Below are positions 7,005 through 14,988 of a stretch of DNA of 64,000 bases, one piece after another. The DNA comes from Streptomyces lichenis. GTDB taxonomy: Bacteria > Actinomycetota > Actinomycetes > Streptomycetales > Streptomycetaceae. The notes under the pieces were generated by a model. The model was given only the letters and a program-made list of their open reading frames with translations, had not been told where the DNA came from and did no database searches. Numbering within the stretch: the stretch's first letter is position 1; each line of letters starts with the position of its first letter. Where the stretch lies: the NCBI RefSeq assembly GCF_023218175.1, contig NZ_JALPTH010000024.1, positions 62,001 through 126,000 on the forward strand, given 5' to 3'. The position numbers were made by a program, and so were the translations under genes.

Positions 7005-7535
7005 ATGTCGACGACTCGCACCCTGTATCTGCTCTGCTGTGCGGCACCTCCGGCCTTGGAAGTCGCGCCCGTCATCGAGAACGCCCAGGCGCGCGGCTGG
7101 GATGTGTGCCTGGGGCTGACACCGACAGCGGCCGAGTGGCTGGACCAGGGTCTGGAAAGTCTGACGACCCTTACCAGGCACCCGATCCGTCACCGCTACC
7201 GACGGCCGGGAGAGCCGGACGTCTGGCCTCGGGCCGACGCGGTCCTTGTCGCTCCGGCCACCACCAACACGATCAACCGGATCGCCCTCGGGCTGACGGA
7301 CACCTGGGTGGCCGGATTTGTCGCCGAGGGCATCGGCAAGCGCATTCCGATGGCGCTGATGCCATGCGTCAACGCCGCCTATGCCGAGCACCCTCAACTG
7401 CCCCGGTCCCTGGCGACGCTGCGTGCGGCCGGGCTGCGTGTGCTGTACGGCCCGGGCGGCTTCCAGCCCAACCCGCCCGGCGAGAAGTGGCCGTATCCGT
7501 GGGACACGGCGTTGGATGCGGTGGAGACCGTCTGA
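7005..7535 (+). CDS. HFCD-family flavoprotein (phosphopantothenoylcysteine-decarboxylase-like)
   Basis: 176 residues with a Rossmann-like core: LYLLCCAAPPALEVAPVI at the N-terminus, LVAPATTNTINRIALGLTD (flavin-binding region), then MPCVNAAYAEHPQLPRSLATL, the equivalent of the substrate-recognition clamp in Dfp/EpiD-type flavoproteins. Such enzymes bind FMN and decarboxylate cysteine-containing substrates or prenylate flavin. It is too short to be bifunctional CoaBC. The ATG at 7005 is followed immediately by the conserved fold. Divergent from the XRE regulator and next to the MurA-like operon, it may tailor the same product; the substrate is unknown. Confidence 0.8.
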   Translation: MSTTRTLYLLCCAAPPALEVAPVIENAQARGWDVCLGLTPTAAEWLDQGLESLTTLTRHPIRHRYRRPGEPDVWPRADAVLVAPATTNTINRIALGLTDTWVAGFVAEGIGKRIPMALMPCVNAAYAEHPQLPRSLATLRAAGLRVLYGPGGFQPNPPGEKWPYPWDTALDAVETV

Positions 7536-7549
7536 CCCTTGCGCTCAGC

Positions 7550-7700
7550 GCCACCGTCCCCGCGTACGCGGGGAGCGCAGGAGGATGGTCGCCATCTCGC
7601 CCACAAGGTACGGATCATCCCCGCACGCGCGGGGAGCACCCGCAGAAGGGCCGGTTCACCCAGGACTGCGAGGGGCCATCCCCGCGTCCACGGGGAGCAC
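7550..7700 (-). CRISPR. CRISPR array 3 (type I-E-like), 3 repeats, 2 spacers
   Basis: 29-nt repeats lie at 7550-7578 (degenerate), 7611-7639 and 7672-7700, with two 32-nt spacers and the same 61-nt period as arrays 1 and 2. The three repeats vary more from each other (stem variants CGCGTACGCG, CGCACGCGCG, CGCGTCCACG), all keeping a compensated hairpin. Orientation is as in the other arrays, with the leader at the high-coordinate side. It starts 14 nt after the stop of the flavoprotein gene. Confidence 0.82.
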
Positions 7701-7733
7701 TTTCACTGACCTGCGACGCTAACGCCTGTCCGG
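7701..7733 (-). promoter_or_regulatory. CRISPR leader end of array 3
   Basis: The minus strand reads AGCGTCGCAGGTCAGTGAAA into the first repeat, sharing the GTCGCAGGTC core with array 2 and nearly so with array 1. The rest of the gap to 7836 holds no gene. Confidence 0.65.
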
Positions 7734-7836
7734 CAACTCCGTACGCGTTTCCGAGGATCGGACGCCCCGGGCGCTTTGCGACCCACCCCTGGGCCATCGC
7801 GCCCCGTCCCAAGAGGCCCGTCACGGGTGTTCCCGG

Positions 7837-8790
7837 CTAGCCGATCGCCGGTTTCTTCGGCGGGGTGGTCGCGGCGCGGAAGGCGCTTGGGCTCAGGCCT
7901 TTGTGGCGTTTGAAGGCGGCGCTGAAGCCGAAGGCATCGGCGTAGCCGACGGACTTGGCGATCCGGGCGATGCCGAGGTCGGTCTCGGACAGCAGCGCCT
8001 CGGCCTCGTCCATGCGGCACTCGGTGAGGTAGGCGAGGGGCGGGCGGCCCATCAGTTCGGTGAAGCGCTTGGCGAACAGGGCACGCGAGACGCCAGCCCG
8101 GGCGGCCAGGGACGCCACCGTCCAGGCCTCGGCGGGTCGTTCGTTGAAGGACTCCAGGGCGGGAGCGAGCACCGGGTCGGCAAGGCCCCGGTACCAGCCA
8201 GGCGCGTCGGCGCCCGCCCGGGCGAACCAGGTGCGCAAGGTGCAGACCAGGGCCCAGTCGAGGAGCCGGTCCATCAGCGCCTGCGAACCGGCCGAGTGCC
8301 GGGCGGCGTCGATGGCGGCCGCCTCCAGCCAGGTGCAGACCTCGGCGTCCTCCGTGACCACCAGGACCGGCGGCAGGGTGCGCAGGAGCCGTTCGTGGCG
8401 CATGCCCGAGGCGCGGTAGGCGCCCACGATCAGCGCGGTCGTCTCCCGGGAGTCGGCGCCCCAGTGGATGCCGCCGAGTTCCTGGGCGGCGCAGTCGGTG
8501 TTCGCGGTGAAGCAGGCGATCTCGTACGCGTCGTGGGGGCCGCGGAGGGTGGCGGGACGGTCCACGAGGTGGAACGGCGCGGAAGCGCGTACGAGGACCG
8601 TGTCGCCCGGGCCGACCGCCCGCTCGGTTCCGTCGGGCAGCAGCAGGGTGCCGCCACCGCGCAGCACGTTGATCATGGTGAGCGGCGCGTCGTCGACGAA
8701 GCGGATGGCCCAGGGCGCCGTCAGTACGGCATGGCTGACGACCGACCCTTCGGCCCGGATGCCGCTCAGCAGCGAACTCAGAGGGTCCAT
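7837..8790 (-). CDS. AraC-family regulator with N-terminal cupin domain
   Basis: 317 residues. The N-terminal half (residues 1-180) is a cupin-type ligand domain (MINVLRGGGTLLLPDG, GPGDTVLVRA); the C-terminal hundred residues carry two helix-turn-helices (VASLAARAGVSRALFAKRF and IARIAKSVGYADAFGFSAAF), the AraC/XylS signature. The ATG at 8790 is preferred over an upstream frame extension to 9144 that runs antisense to the reductase gene. It is divergent from the NAD(P)H oxidoreductase at 8911 and is therefore its likely regulator, as in many quinone- or aldehyde-responsive pairs. Confidence 0.88.
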   Translation of the reverse strand: MDPLSSLLSGIRAEGSVVSHAVLTAPWAIRFVDDAPLTMINVLRGGGTLLLPDGTERAVGPGDTVLVRASAPFHLVDRPATLRGPHDAYEIACFTANTDCAAQELGGIHWGADSRETTALIVGAYRASGMRHERLLRTLPPVLVVTEDAEVCTWLEAAAIDAARHSAGSQALMDRLLDWALVCTLRTWFARAGADAPGWYRGLADPVLAPALESFNERPAEAWTVASLAARAGVSRALFAKRFTELMGRPPLAYLTECRMDEAEALLSETDLGIARIAKSVGYADAFGFSAAFKRHKGLSPSAFRAATTPPKKPAIG

Positions 8791-8812
8791 GGCGGACAGG
8801 GTAGACGAACTC

Positions 8813-8839
8813 CTATGGATGAGAGCGCTTCTCCCATAG
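8813..8839. promoter_or_regulatory. Inverted repeat in the AraC/oxidoreductase divergent promoter
   Basis: CTATGG (8813-8818) and CCATAG (8834-8839) flank GAGAGCGCTTCTC-like sequence that is itself partly symmetric. It is centred in the 120-nt region between the divergent starts, a fitting place for a shared operator. Confidence 0.4.
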
Positions 8840-8910
8840 AGCGTCCACGCCGACCCCGGCTGTACTGGACTCATCGAACCGACCGAGACCAGCCGCAGCC
8901 GGGAGACACC

Positions 8911-9591
8911 GTGACGCAGCACGACCACCGCACCAGGACAGCCCTCGTCGTCGTGGCACACCACCGCGCCGATTCCCTCACCGCGCACACGGCCCGCCGT
9001 GCCGCCACCCGACTCGAAGCCGCCGGATACCAGGTCGACCTGCTCGACCTGCACGCCGAGGGGTTCGACCCGCGGATGAACGAGTCGGACCAGCCGGACT
9101 GGGGCAACCGGGAGAAGGCGTACTCGGACGAGGTGCGGACCCATATGCGGCGCATCCTCGACGCCGATGTCCTCCTCGCCGTCTTCCCGGTGTACTGGAT
9201 GAGCGTGCCCGCCGTCCTCAAGGGCTGGATCGACCGCGTATGGAACTACGGGTTCGCTTACGGCCGCAGCAAGCCCCGCCTCGCCGGCAAGCGCATCCTG
9301 TGGCTGGGCCTGGCCGGCGCCACCGCCGACGATCCTCTGGTGGAGGGGATGCAGACCGTCCTGGAGACCGGTCTGAACGACGGCATCGCCTACTACTGCG
9401 GCTTCTCCCGCTCCACTGTCGGCCTGCTCACCGACGCGGAGGAGCGTCCGCAGCGTGTTGACGCCGGCGGCACCCTGCTGGTCGGCGCAGCGGTCGCGGG
9501 CCCCGAACGGGAGGCGCGGTACGCGGCCTTCGACCGTCGTGCAGAGGGGTTCGTGGATCGCTTCGTGGCCGAGGAGCTTGTGGCGGTGTGA
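8911..9591 (+). CDS. NAD(P)H-dependent oxidoreductase, flavodoxin-like fold (MdaB/NQO type)
   Basis: 226 residues starting at a GTG with GGGAG upstream. Flavodoxin-like strand-loop ALVVVAHHRADSLTAHTA is followed by the FPVYWMSVPAVLKGWIDRVW motif, diagnostic of NQO1/MdaB/YwrO quinone reductases, which bind FAD or FMN and reduce quinones with two electrons. A cytosolic detoxification role under the divergent AraC regulator is likely. The C-terminus is complete. Confidence 0.88.
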   Translation: MTQHDHRTRTALVVVAHHRADSLTAHTARRAATRLEAAGYQVDLLDLHAEGFDPRMNESDQPDWGNREKAYSDEVRTHMRRILDADVLLAVFPVYWMSVPAVLKGWIDRVWNYGFAYGRSKPRLAGKRILWLGLAGATADDPLVEGMQTVLETGLNDGIAYYCGFSRSTVGLLTDAEERPQRVDAGGTLLVGAAVAGPEREARYAAFDRRAEGFVDRFVAEELVAV

Positions 9592-9668
9592 CTCTCGGGC
9601 GGGGAGGGCCTACGCGGCTTATGGGGCCTACGGAGCCCATGGGGTCCTTGAGGGTCGGACCGCCGCGA

Positions 9669-10607
9669 TCAGGACTGCCGGGGCGGTGCGCCCACCACCA
9701 CCGCCCCCTCCGCAGGCGACGTAGCCACCCGGGCCGTGCGGCAGGTGCCGGACTGCAGCAGGGCGGTGGCCACACTCTGCGCGGCCTCGGGGTCCTTGAC
9801 CAGGAAGGCGGTGGTCGGGCCGGAGCCGGAGACGAGGGCGGCGAGGGCGCCGGCGGTGGTGCCGGTGGTGAGGGTGGCGGCGAGAGAGGGGCGGAGGGAG
9901 AGGGCGGCGGGTTGGAGGTCGTTGGCGAGGGTGGCGGCGAGGGCGGTGGGGTCGCCGGTGCGGAGGGCTTCGAGGAGGGCGGGGGTGGCGACCGGGGGTG
10001 GGACCGCGGTGCCGGCGGTGAGGCGGTCGAACTCGGCGTAGACGGCGGGGGTGGAGAGGCCGCCGTCGGCCACCGCGAAGACCCAGTGGAAGTCGCCACC
10101 GACGGGGAGCGGGGTGAGGTGCTCGCCGCGGCCGGTGCCGAGGGCGGCGCCGCCCAGGAGGGAGAACGGGACGTCGCTGCCCAGCTCGGCGCAGAGGGCG
10201 AGGAGTTCGTCGCGGGGGGTGGACAGGCCCCAGAGGGTGTCGCAGGCGAGGAGGGCGGCGGCCCCGTCGGCGCTGCCGCCCGCCATCCCCCCGGCGACCG
10301 GGATGTCCTTGGCGATGTGCAGGTGGACGTCGGGGGCGATGCCGTGGCGGGCGGCCAGGGCCTCGGCGGCCCGGGCGGCCAGGTTGGTGGAGTCCAGGGG
10401 GACCTGGGGGGCGTCGGGGCCTGAGCAACTCACCCGTACCCCGCCGGGGGAGCGGACGGCGGTCACCTCGTCGTACAGGGAGACGGCGAGGAAGACGTTG
10501 GCCAGGTCGTGGTAGCCGTCGGGGCGGGCGCCGCCCACCGCCAGTCGGACGTTGACCTTGGCGGGGACCCGGACGGTCACCCCCGTACGCGTACCGGTGC
10601 TGCTCAC
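9669..10607 (-). CDS. ispE: 4-diphosphocytidyl-2-C-methyl-D-erythritol kinase
   Basis: 312 residues. The N-terminus VRVPAKVNVRLAVGGARPDGYHD and the glycine-rich ATP loop PVAGGMAGGSADGAAAL are the GHMP-kinase/IspE signatures, and SGSGPTTAFLV near the C-terminus is the third GHMP motif. It phosphorylates CDP-ME in the MEP isoprenoid pathway. The GTG at 10607 overlaps the rsmA stop (GTGA), so the two are translationally coupled, the usual actinobacterial order rsmA-ispE. Confidence 0.96.
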   Translation of the reverse strand: MSSTGTRTGVTVRVPAKVNVRLAVGGARPDGYHDLANVFLAVSLYDEVTAVRSPGGVRVSCSGPDAPQVPLDSTNLAARAAEALAARHGIAPDVHLHIAKDIPVAGGMAGGSADGAAALLACDTLWGLSTPRDELLALCAELGSDVPFSLLGGAALGTGRGEHLTPLPVGGDFHWVFAVADGGLSTPAVYAEFDRLTAGTAVPPPVATPALLEALRTGDPTALAATLANDLQPAALSLRPSLAATLTTGTTAGALAALVSGSGPTTAFLVKDPEAAQSVATALLQSGTCRTARVATSPAEGAVVVGAPPRQS

Positions 10608-11467
10608 GCTTCCTTGGCCTCCGCGATCCGGGCGAACTCTTCGACGGTGAGGGACTCGCCGCGGGCCTGGGGGGAGACCCCGGCGGTGGTGAGGGCGCGC
10701 TCGGCGGCGGCCGGGGAGCCGGCCCATCCGGCGAGCGCGGCGCGCAGGGTCTTGCGGCGCTGGGCGAAGGCCGCGTCGATGACGGAGAAGACCTCGCGCT
10801 TGGTGGCGGTGGTGGCGACGGGGGCGTCCCGGCGGACCAGGGAGACCAGGCCGGAGTCGACGTTGGGGGCGGGCCAGAAGACGTTGCGGCCGATGGCGCC
10901 GGCCCGCTTGACCTCCGCGTACCAGTTGGCCTTGACCGAGGGCACTCCGTACACCTTGTTGCCGGGGCGCGCGGCCAGCCGGTCGGCGACCTCCGCCTGA
11001 ACCATCACGAGGGTGCGCTCGATGGTCGGGAAGCGGTCCAGCATGTGGAGGAGGACGGGGACGGCGACGTTGTAGGGGAGGTTCGCCACCAGGGCGGTGG
11101 GGGGCGGGCCGGGGAGCTCGTCGACCAGCATCGCGTCGGAGTGGACGAGCGAGAAGCGGTCGGCGCGGGCGGGCATGCGGGCGGCGACGGTGGAGGGGAG
11201 GGCGGCGGCCAGGACGTCGTCGATCTCCACGGCGGTGACCCGGTCGGCGGCCTCCAGCAGCGCCAGGGTGAGGGAGCCGAGCCCGGGGCCGACCTCGACC
11301 ACCACGTCCTCCGGACGCACCTCGGCCGTGCGGACGATCCGGCGCACGGTGTTGGCGTCGATGACGAAGTTCTGGCCGCGCTGCTTGGTCGGGCGCACGC
11401 CCAGCGCGGCGGCCAGCTCGCGGATGTCGGCGGGGCCGAGGAGGGCGTCGGGCTCTGTGGTGCTCAC
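10604..11467 (-). CDS. rsmA: 16S rRNA dimethyladenosine transferase
   Basis: 287 residues. TKQRGQNFVID, the SAM-binding VVEVGPGLGSLTLALLE, and the catalytic VANLPYNVAVPVL (NLPY motif) identify KsgA/RsmA, which dimethylates two adjacent adenines in the 3' end of 16S rRNA. Length is normal. It overlaps ispE by 4 nt, and the rpf gene lies 49 nt upstream on the same strand, so rpf-rsmA-ispE may be one operon. Confidence 0.96.
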   Translation of the reverse strand: MSTTEPDALLGPADIRELAAALGVRPTKQRGQNFVIDANTVRRIVRTAEVRPEDVVVEVGPGLGSLTLALLEAADRVTAVEIDDVLAAALPSTVAARMPARADRFSLVHSDAMLVDELPGPPPTALVANLPYNVAVPVLLHMLDRFPTIERTLVMVQAEVADRLAARPGNKVYGVPSVKANWYAEVKRAGAIGRNVFWPAPNVDSGLVSLVRRDAPVATTATKREVFSVIDAAFAQRRKTLRAALAGWAGSPAAAERALTTAGVSPQARGESLTVEEFARIAEAKEA

Positions 11468-11516
11468 CGATACAGCCTACGGGGCGGGGAGACAGCCGCC
11501 GTCAACGGACGGCTTC

Positions 11517-13193
11517 TCACCCGTGCAGCCTGGCGCCGCAGTGCGGCCAGGGGCTGGCGCCCCGCTGCACATAGAGCTTCTTCGCGCGGAAGGTCTGCTC
11601 GGCGGCCGGCGCCTGCTGGGCGGTGCCGCTGCCGCCGAGTGCCTGCCAGGTCCCGGGGTCGAACTGGTACAGGCCTCCGTAGGTGCCGGACGGGTCCACC
11701 GCGTCCGCCCGGCCGCCGGACTCGCAGGCGGCCAGCGCGGCCCAGTCCAGGCCGTCGGCGCCGGAGACCGCCACGGTGGCGGGCCGGGGCCGGGTGCCGA
11801 CCCGGACCTGGCGGCTCACCGGCTCGCGGGCGATCTCGTCGGCCAGCAGCCGGGGCCGCTGCCGGACGCCGTTGACCGTGCGCAGGGCGTAGGTGAGGCG
11901 GCGCACGCCCGCCCGGCCCTGGCGCTCCACCACCTCCGTACCGGTGTACAGCTCGGGATCGGGGGTGCGTACGACGGTGTACGGCAGCGGCTCCTCGCGG
12001 ACCTCGCGGCCGTCGGTGATCCGCATGACGGTGACCGTCTGGCCGTCGCGGGGGAAGGTGCCGGCGGGTACGGAGGTGGTGTCCTGCCCGGCGAGGGTGA
12101 TCCCGGCCTGGGCGAGCGCCTCGCCGACGGTGGCGGCATTGGTGCGGACGGTGCGCTCGCGCCCGTCGGCCATGAAGGTCACCGCCCGCTCGGTGCGTAC
12201 GTCGAGAGCCAGGCCGGAGCGCGGGATCGGGGTGGTGGGAGCGGTGGAGAGGTACGCGCCCGAGGACCGGACGCCGATCTCGCGCAGGGCCTCGTCGACG
12301 GTGTGGGCGGTGGTCCAGACGTCCTGGCGCCGGCCGTCGAGGGTGAGGGCGACGGGACGTCCGTAGCGCAGCTGGACCCGGTCGCCGTCGGAGAGCGCCC
12401 CGTCCGGGCCGCCGGGGGTGACGGTGTCGTGCGGGCCGGGGGCCAGGTCCTCCTCGGCGAGCAGTTCCCGCACGTCGTCGGCGAAGGTGTGCAGGGTGCG
12501 CGTCGGGCCGCCGTCGACGCTGAGCTCCACCGCCTTGTCCTCGGCGACGAACGCGGTGGTGCCGCCGGCGAGCACCGCGACGACGAGCGCCTGGGGGACG
12601 AGCCGCCGCAGGGTGTCCGGCCCGGCGGAGGGGAGGGGGAGGGGGGCGGGGAGGGCCGTCTCGGGGGTACGGCGGCGGCGCGCGGCTGCCCGGCGCGCCT
12701 CGCCCCGGCCACCGGTCGGTGGCCCATCGGCCGGCGGCGGGGGTGGCGCGGGGGAGGTGTACGCCGGGTGGCTGCCGTAGGGAGCCGGGCCGTACGGGCT
12801 CGGGCCGTACGGGTTCGGCGGCTCCGGCGGCCAGGGGGCGGCCGGGGGCCAGGGGGCGGCCGGGGGTACGGGGCCGGGGCCTCGGTCGTACGCGGGGACG
12901 GGCGGCGGGCCGTACCCCTCGGCGGTGGGCGGCGCCCCGTACCCCTCGGCGGCGGACGGCGGACCGTACGCCTCGGCGGTGGACGGTGGACCGTACCCAT
13001 CAGCCATCGACGGCGTGCCGTAGCCGTCGGCGACGGGCGGCGGACCGAACCCGGCCCCGGTCGGGGGCGGACCGAACCCGGCGGCGACCGGCGGCGGGCC
13101 GTAGCCCTCGGCGGCCGGGGGCGGGCCGTAGGCGTCCGGCGGGGGGCCGTAGCCGGGGGCCGGCTCGTACTCGTACGTGGCGGAGGTGCTCAC
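11517..13193 (-). CDS. Resuscitation-promoting factor (RpfB-like): DUF348 x3, G5, transglycosylase
   Basis: 558 residues. Residues 1-150 are a proline-rich run of about ten YGPPP-type repeats. A basic stretch (ARRRR) then precedes one membrane segment (about 198-216). Outside follow DUF348 modules (VELSVDGGPTRTLHTFADDV; ALTLDGRRQDVWTTA; VTFMADGRERTVRTNA), a G5-like domain, and a C-terminal Rpf lysozyme-like domain with the catalytic Glu in LAACESGGRADAV and two Cys (CESGG, PHCGA). Rpf proteins cleave peptidoglycan during spore germination. The long cytoplasmic Tyr/Pro-rich tail is unusual for RpfB and may be a protein-interaction region. It heads the rsmA-ispE operon. Confidence 0.92.
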   Translation of the reverse strand: MSTSATYEYEPAPGYGPPPDAYGPPPAAEGYGPPPVAAGFGPPPTGAGFGPPPVADGYGTPSMADGYGPPSTAEAYGPPSAAEGYGAPPTAEGYGPPPVPAYDRGPGPVPPAAPWPPAAPWPPEPPNPYGPSPYGPAPYGSHPAYTSPAPPPPPADGPPTGGRGEARRAAARRRRTPETALPAPLPLPSAGPDTLRRLVPQALVVAVLAGGTTAFVAEDKAVELSVDGGPTRTLHTFADDVRELLAEEDLAPGPHDTVTPGGPDGALSDGDRVQLRYGRPVALTLDGRRQDVWTTAHTVDEALREIGVRSSGAYLSTAPTTPIPRSGLALDVRTERAVTFMADGRERTVRTNAATVGEALAQAGITLAGQDTTSVPAGTFPRDGQTVTVMRITDGREVREEPLPYTVVRTPDPELYTGTEVVERQGRAGVRRLTYALRTVNGVRQRPRLLADEIAREPVSRQVRVGTRPRPATVAVSGADGLDWAALAACESGGRADAVDPSGTYGGLYQFDPGTWQALGGSGTAQQAPAAEQTFRAKKLYVQRGASPWPHCGARLHG

Positions 13194-13281
13194 GAGGTCG
13201 GGACCCTAGCGGAGTCGCGGTCACTCTCCCAAACGGTCCGGTTACGCGGTGTCGCACTCGGCGGTGGGGAGCAGGTGCCGC

Positions 13282-14163
13282 TCAGTAGTCGAACGCGCGG
13301 GCGGTGTTGACGGCGATCGCGGTGGCCATGGCCTCCTCGTCCACCCCCCGCACCTCGGCCATCGCCCGCACCGTGAGCGGGATCAGATAGGGCGCGTTGG
13401 GCCGCCCGCGGTAGGGGGCGGGGGTGAGGAAGGGGGCGTCGGTCTCCACCAGGACCAGGTCCAGGGGGGCGACCGCGAGCGCGTCCCGGAGGGGCTGGGC
13501 GTTCTTGAAGGTGACGTTTCCGGCGAAGGACATGAAGTAGCCGGCCTGGGCGCAGGTGCGGGCCATCTCGGCGTCGCCCGAGTAGCAGTGGAAGACGGTC
13601 CGCTCGGGCGCGCCCTCCTCGGCGAGGATCCGCAGCACGTCGGCATGGGCCTCGCGGTCGTGGATGACCAGCGCCTTGCCGTGCCGCTTGGCGATCTCGA
13701 TATGGGCGCGGAACGAGCGCTCCTGGGCGGCCGTGCCCTCGGGGCCGGTACGGAAGTAGTCGAGCCCGGTCTCACCGACGGCCCGTACCTGGGGCAGCGC
13801 GGCCAGCCGGTCGATCTCGGCGAGGGCGTCGTCCAGGGCGCCGTCGCCGCCGGCCTCCCGGGCGCCTTGACGGGACCGGCCTCCCCCAGCCCCAGGGCCA
13901 TCCCCCAGGACGATGCGGGGGGCCTCGTTGGGGTGCAGGGCGACGGCGGCGTGGACGTTGGCGTGGGCGGCGGCCGTCTCCGCCGCCCAGCGGGAGCCCT
14001 TCAGGTCGCAGCCCACCTGGACGACCGTCTCGACACCGACGGCGGCGGCCTTGGCGAGCGCCTCGTCCACGGTGCCGGACTGCATGTCCAGGTGGGTGTG
14101 GGAATCGGCGACCGGTACGCCGAGGGGTTCGGGCAGCGGCGGCGGGGCGTCCTTGGCACTCAT
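13282..14163 (-). CDS. tatD: TatD-family metal-dependent hydrolase (DNase)
   Basis: 293 residues. ADSHTHLD (metal-binding HxH), AVGETGLDYFR (Glu ligand), VIHDREAH and LVETDAPFLTP are the TatD signatures. Members are 3'-5' exonucleases or deoxynucleotidases. An insertion of about 20 residues (GPGAGGGRSRQG region, about residue 90) is Gly-rich and not part of the core fold. The ATG at 14163 is preferred over 14211 because the extra residues lack family support. Confidence 0.92.
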   Translation of the reverse strand: MSAKDAPPPLPEPLGVPVADSHTHLDMQSGTVDEALAKAAAVGVETVVQVGCDLKGSRWAAETAAAHANVHAAVALHPNEAPRIVLGDGPGAGGGRSRQGAREAGGDGALDDALAEIDRLAALPQVRAVGETGLDYFRTGPEGTAAQERSFRAHIEIAKRHGKALVIHDREAHADVLRILAEEGAPERTVFHCYSGDAEMARTCAQAGYFMSFAGNVTFKNAQPLRDALAVAPLDLVLVETDAPFLTPAPYRGRPNAPYLIPLTVRAMAEVRGVDEEAMATAIAVNTARAFDY

Positions 14164-14262
14164 GCCCCGATCGTACGGAAGGCGCTCGTGCCCTGATGGC
14201 ACGGAAGGCACCGCGGCCGTACCGAGGGCGCCGCCGCCCGGTCCCGGTGTGCTCCTACCTGC

Positions 14263-14760
14263 CTACCTGCCCCGGAAGGGGTGCAGCAGGTCGGACAGGT
14301 GCCAGTGGTGCGGCTCCTTGCGCAGGTCGGCGTCCGGGGCGGCGGCGGGCTGGGCCGGCACGGCGGAGGCGGGCGCGGAGGGGTCGATCGGGACGGCGGA
14401 GACCGGGGTCGCGGCGGCGGCCGCGGCGGCCTCGCGCTCCCGCTCGTCCAGGTCGGTGGGGCCGAGCGGCCCGAGGGCGCCCCGGGCCGGGACGGCCTGC
14501 CGGGCGAGCAGGTCCAGCACCGAGGAGACCTGGCCGGAGCGCATGATGCGCACCACATGGCTGTCGCAGTTCTCGCAGGTGGGCTTGGAGAGCGGGGAGG
14601 CCACCCGGCGCCCGCCGTCGGCGCGGTAGACCACGAAGGCGCGGCCGTCGACGTCGGTGTGGTGCTCTATCTCGTACGCCTGCTCCCAGCCGTGCCCGCA
14701 CCTCATGCAGGCGAAGGCGTAGGCCTCATGTCCGACCGGGGTGCTCACTGTCTCGGTCAT
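14263..14760 (-). CDS. Conserved zinc-ribbon protein of unknown function
   Basis: 165 residues. CMRCGHGWEQAY (Cys18/Cys21) and CENC (about Cys62/Cys65) form a four-Cys zinc ribbon in the first 80 residues. The rest is an Ala/Pro-rich linker with a conserved C-terminal tail KEPHHWHLSDLLHPFRGR. Streptomyces genomes carry such proteins next to tatD. No enzymatic motif is seen; a nucleic-acid or protein-binding role is possible. Confidence 0.75.
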   Translation of the reverse strand: MTETVSTPVGHEAYAFACMRCGHGWEQAYEIEHHTDVDGRAFVVYRADGGRRVASPLSKPTCENCDSHVVRIMRSGQVSSVLDLLARQAVPARGALGPLGPTDLDEREREAAAAAAATPVSAVPIDPSAPASAVPAQPAAAPDADLRKEPHHWHLSDLLHPFRGR

Positions 14761-14952
14761 GCCGGCTCCTTCCCACTCGGGACTGCTCAGGACCCGCTGG
14801 GGGGCGGCACCTCACCGCGGACGCATGCCGCCGAGGAGTGCTCAGACCGCCGATTTCGGCCGTCGAGCGAGTCACTGAAGCCAGTGGACGCCTTCACCGG
14901 CAGGAGCGCTAAGCCATCTGCCGAACCATCGAACCGATTTGGGACGCCGCAT

Positions 14953-14967
14953 ACCGGGAGGCCCGGT
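14953..14967 (-). terminator. Weak hairpin downstream of rsmI
   Basis: ACCGGG-AGG-CCCGGT lies 22 nt beyond the rsmI stop on its strand, with no clear T-run. The 228-nt stretch 14761-14988 otherwise holds no gene I can support. Confidence 0.35.
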
Positions 14968-14988
14968 CTGCGGTCCTTTCTTTGCCTT

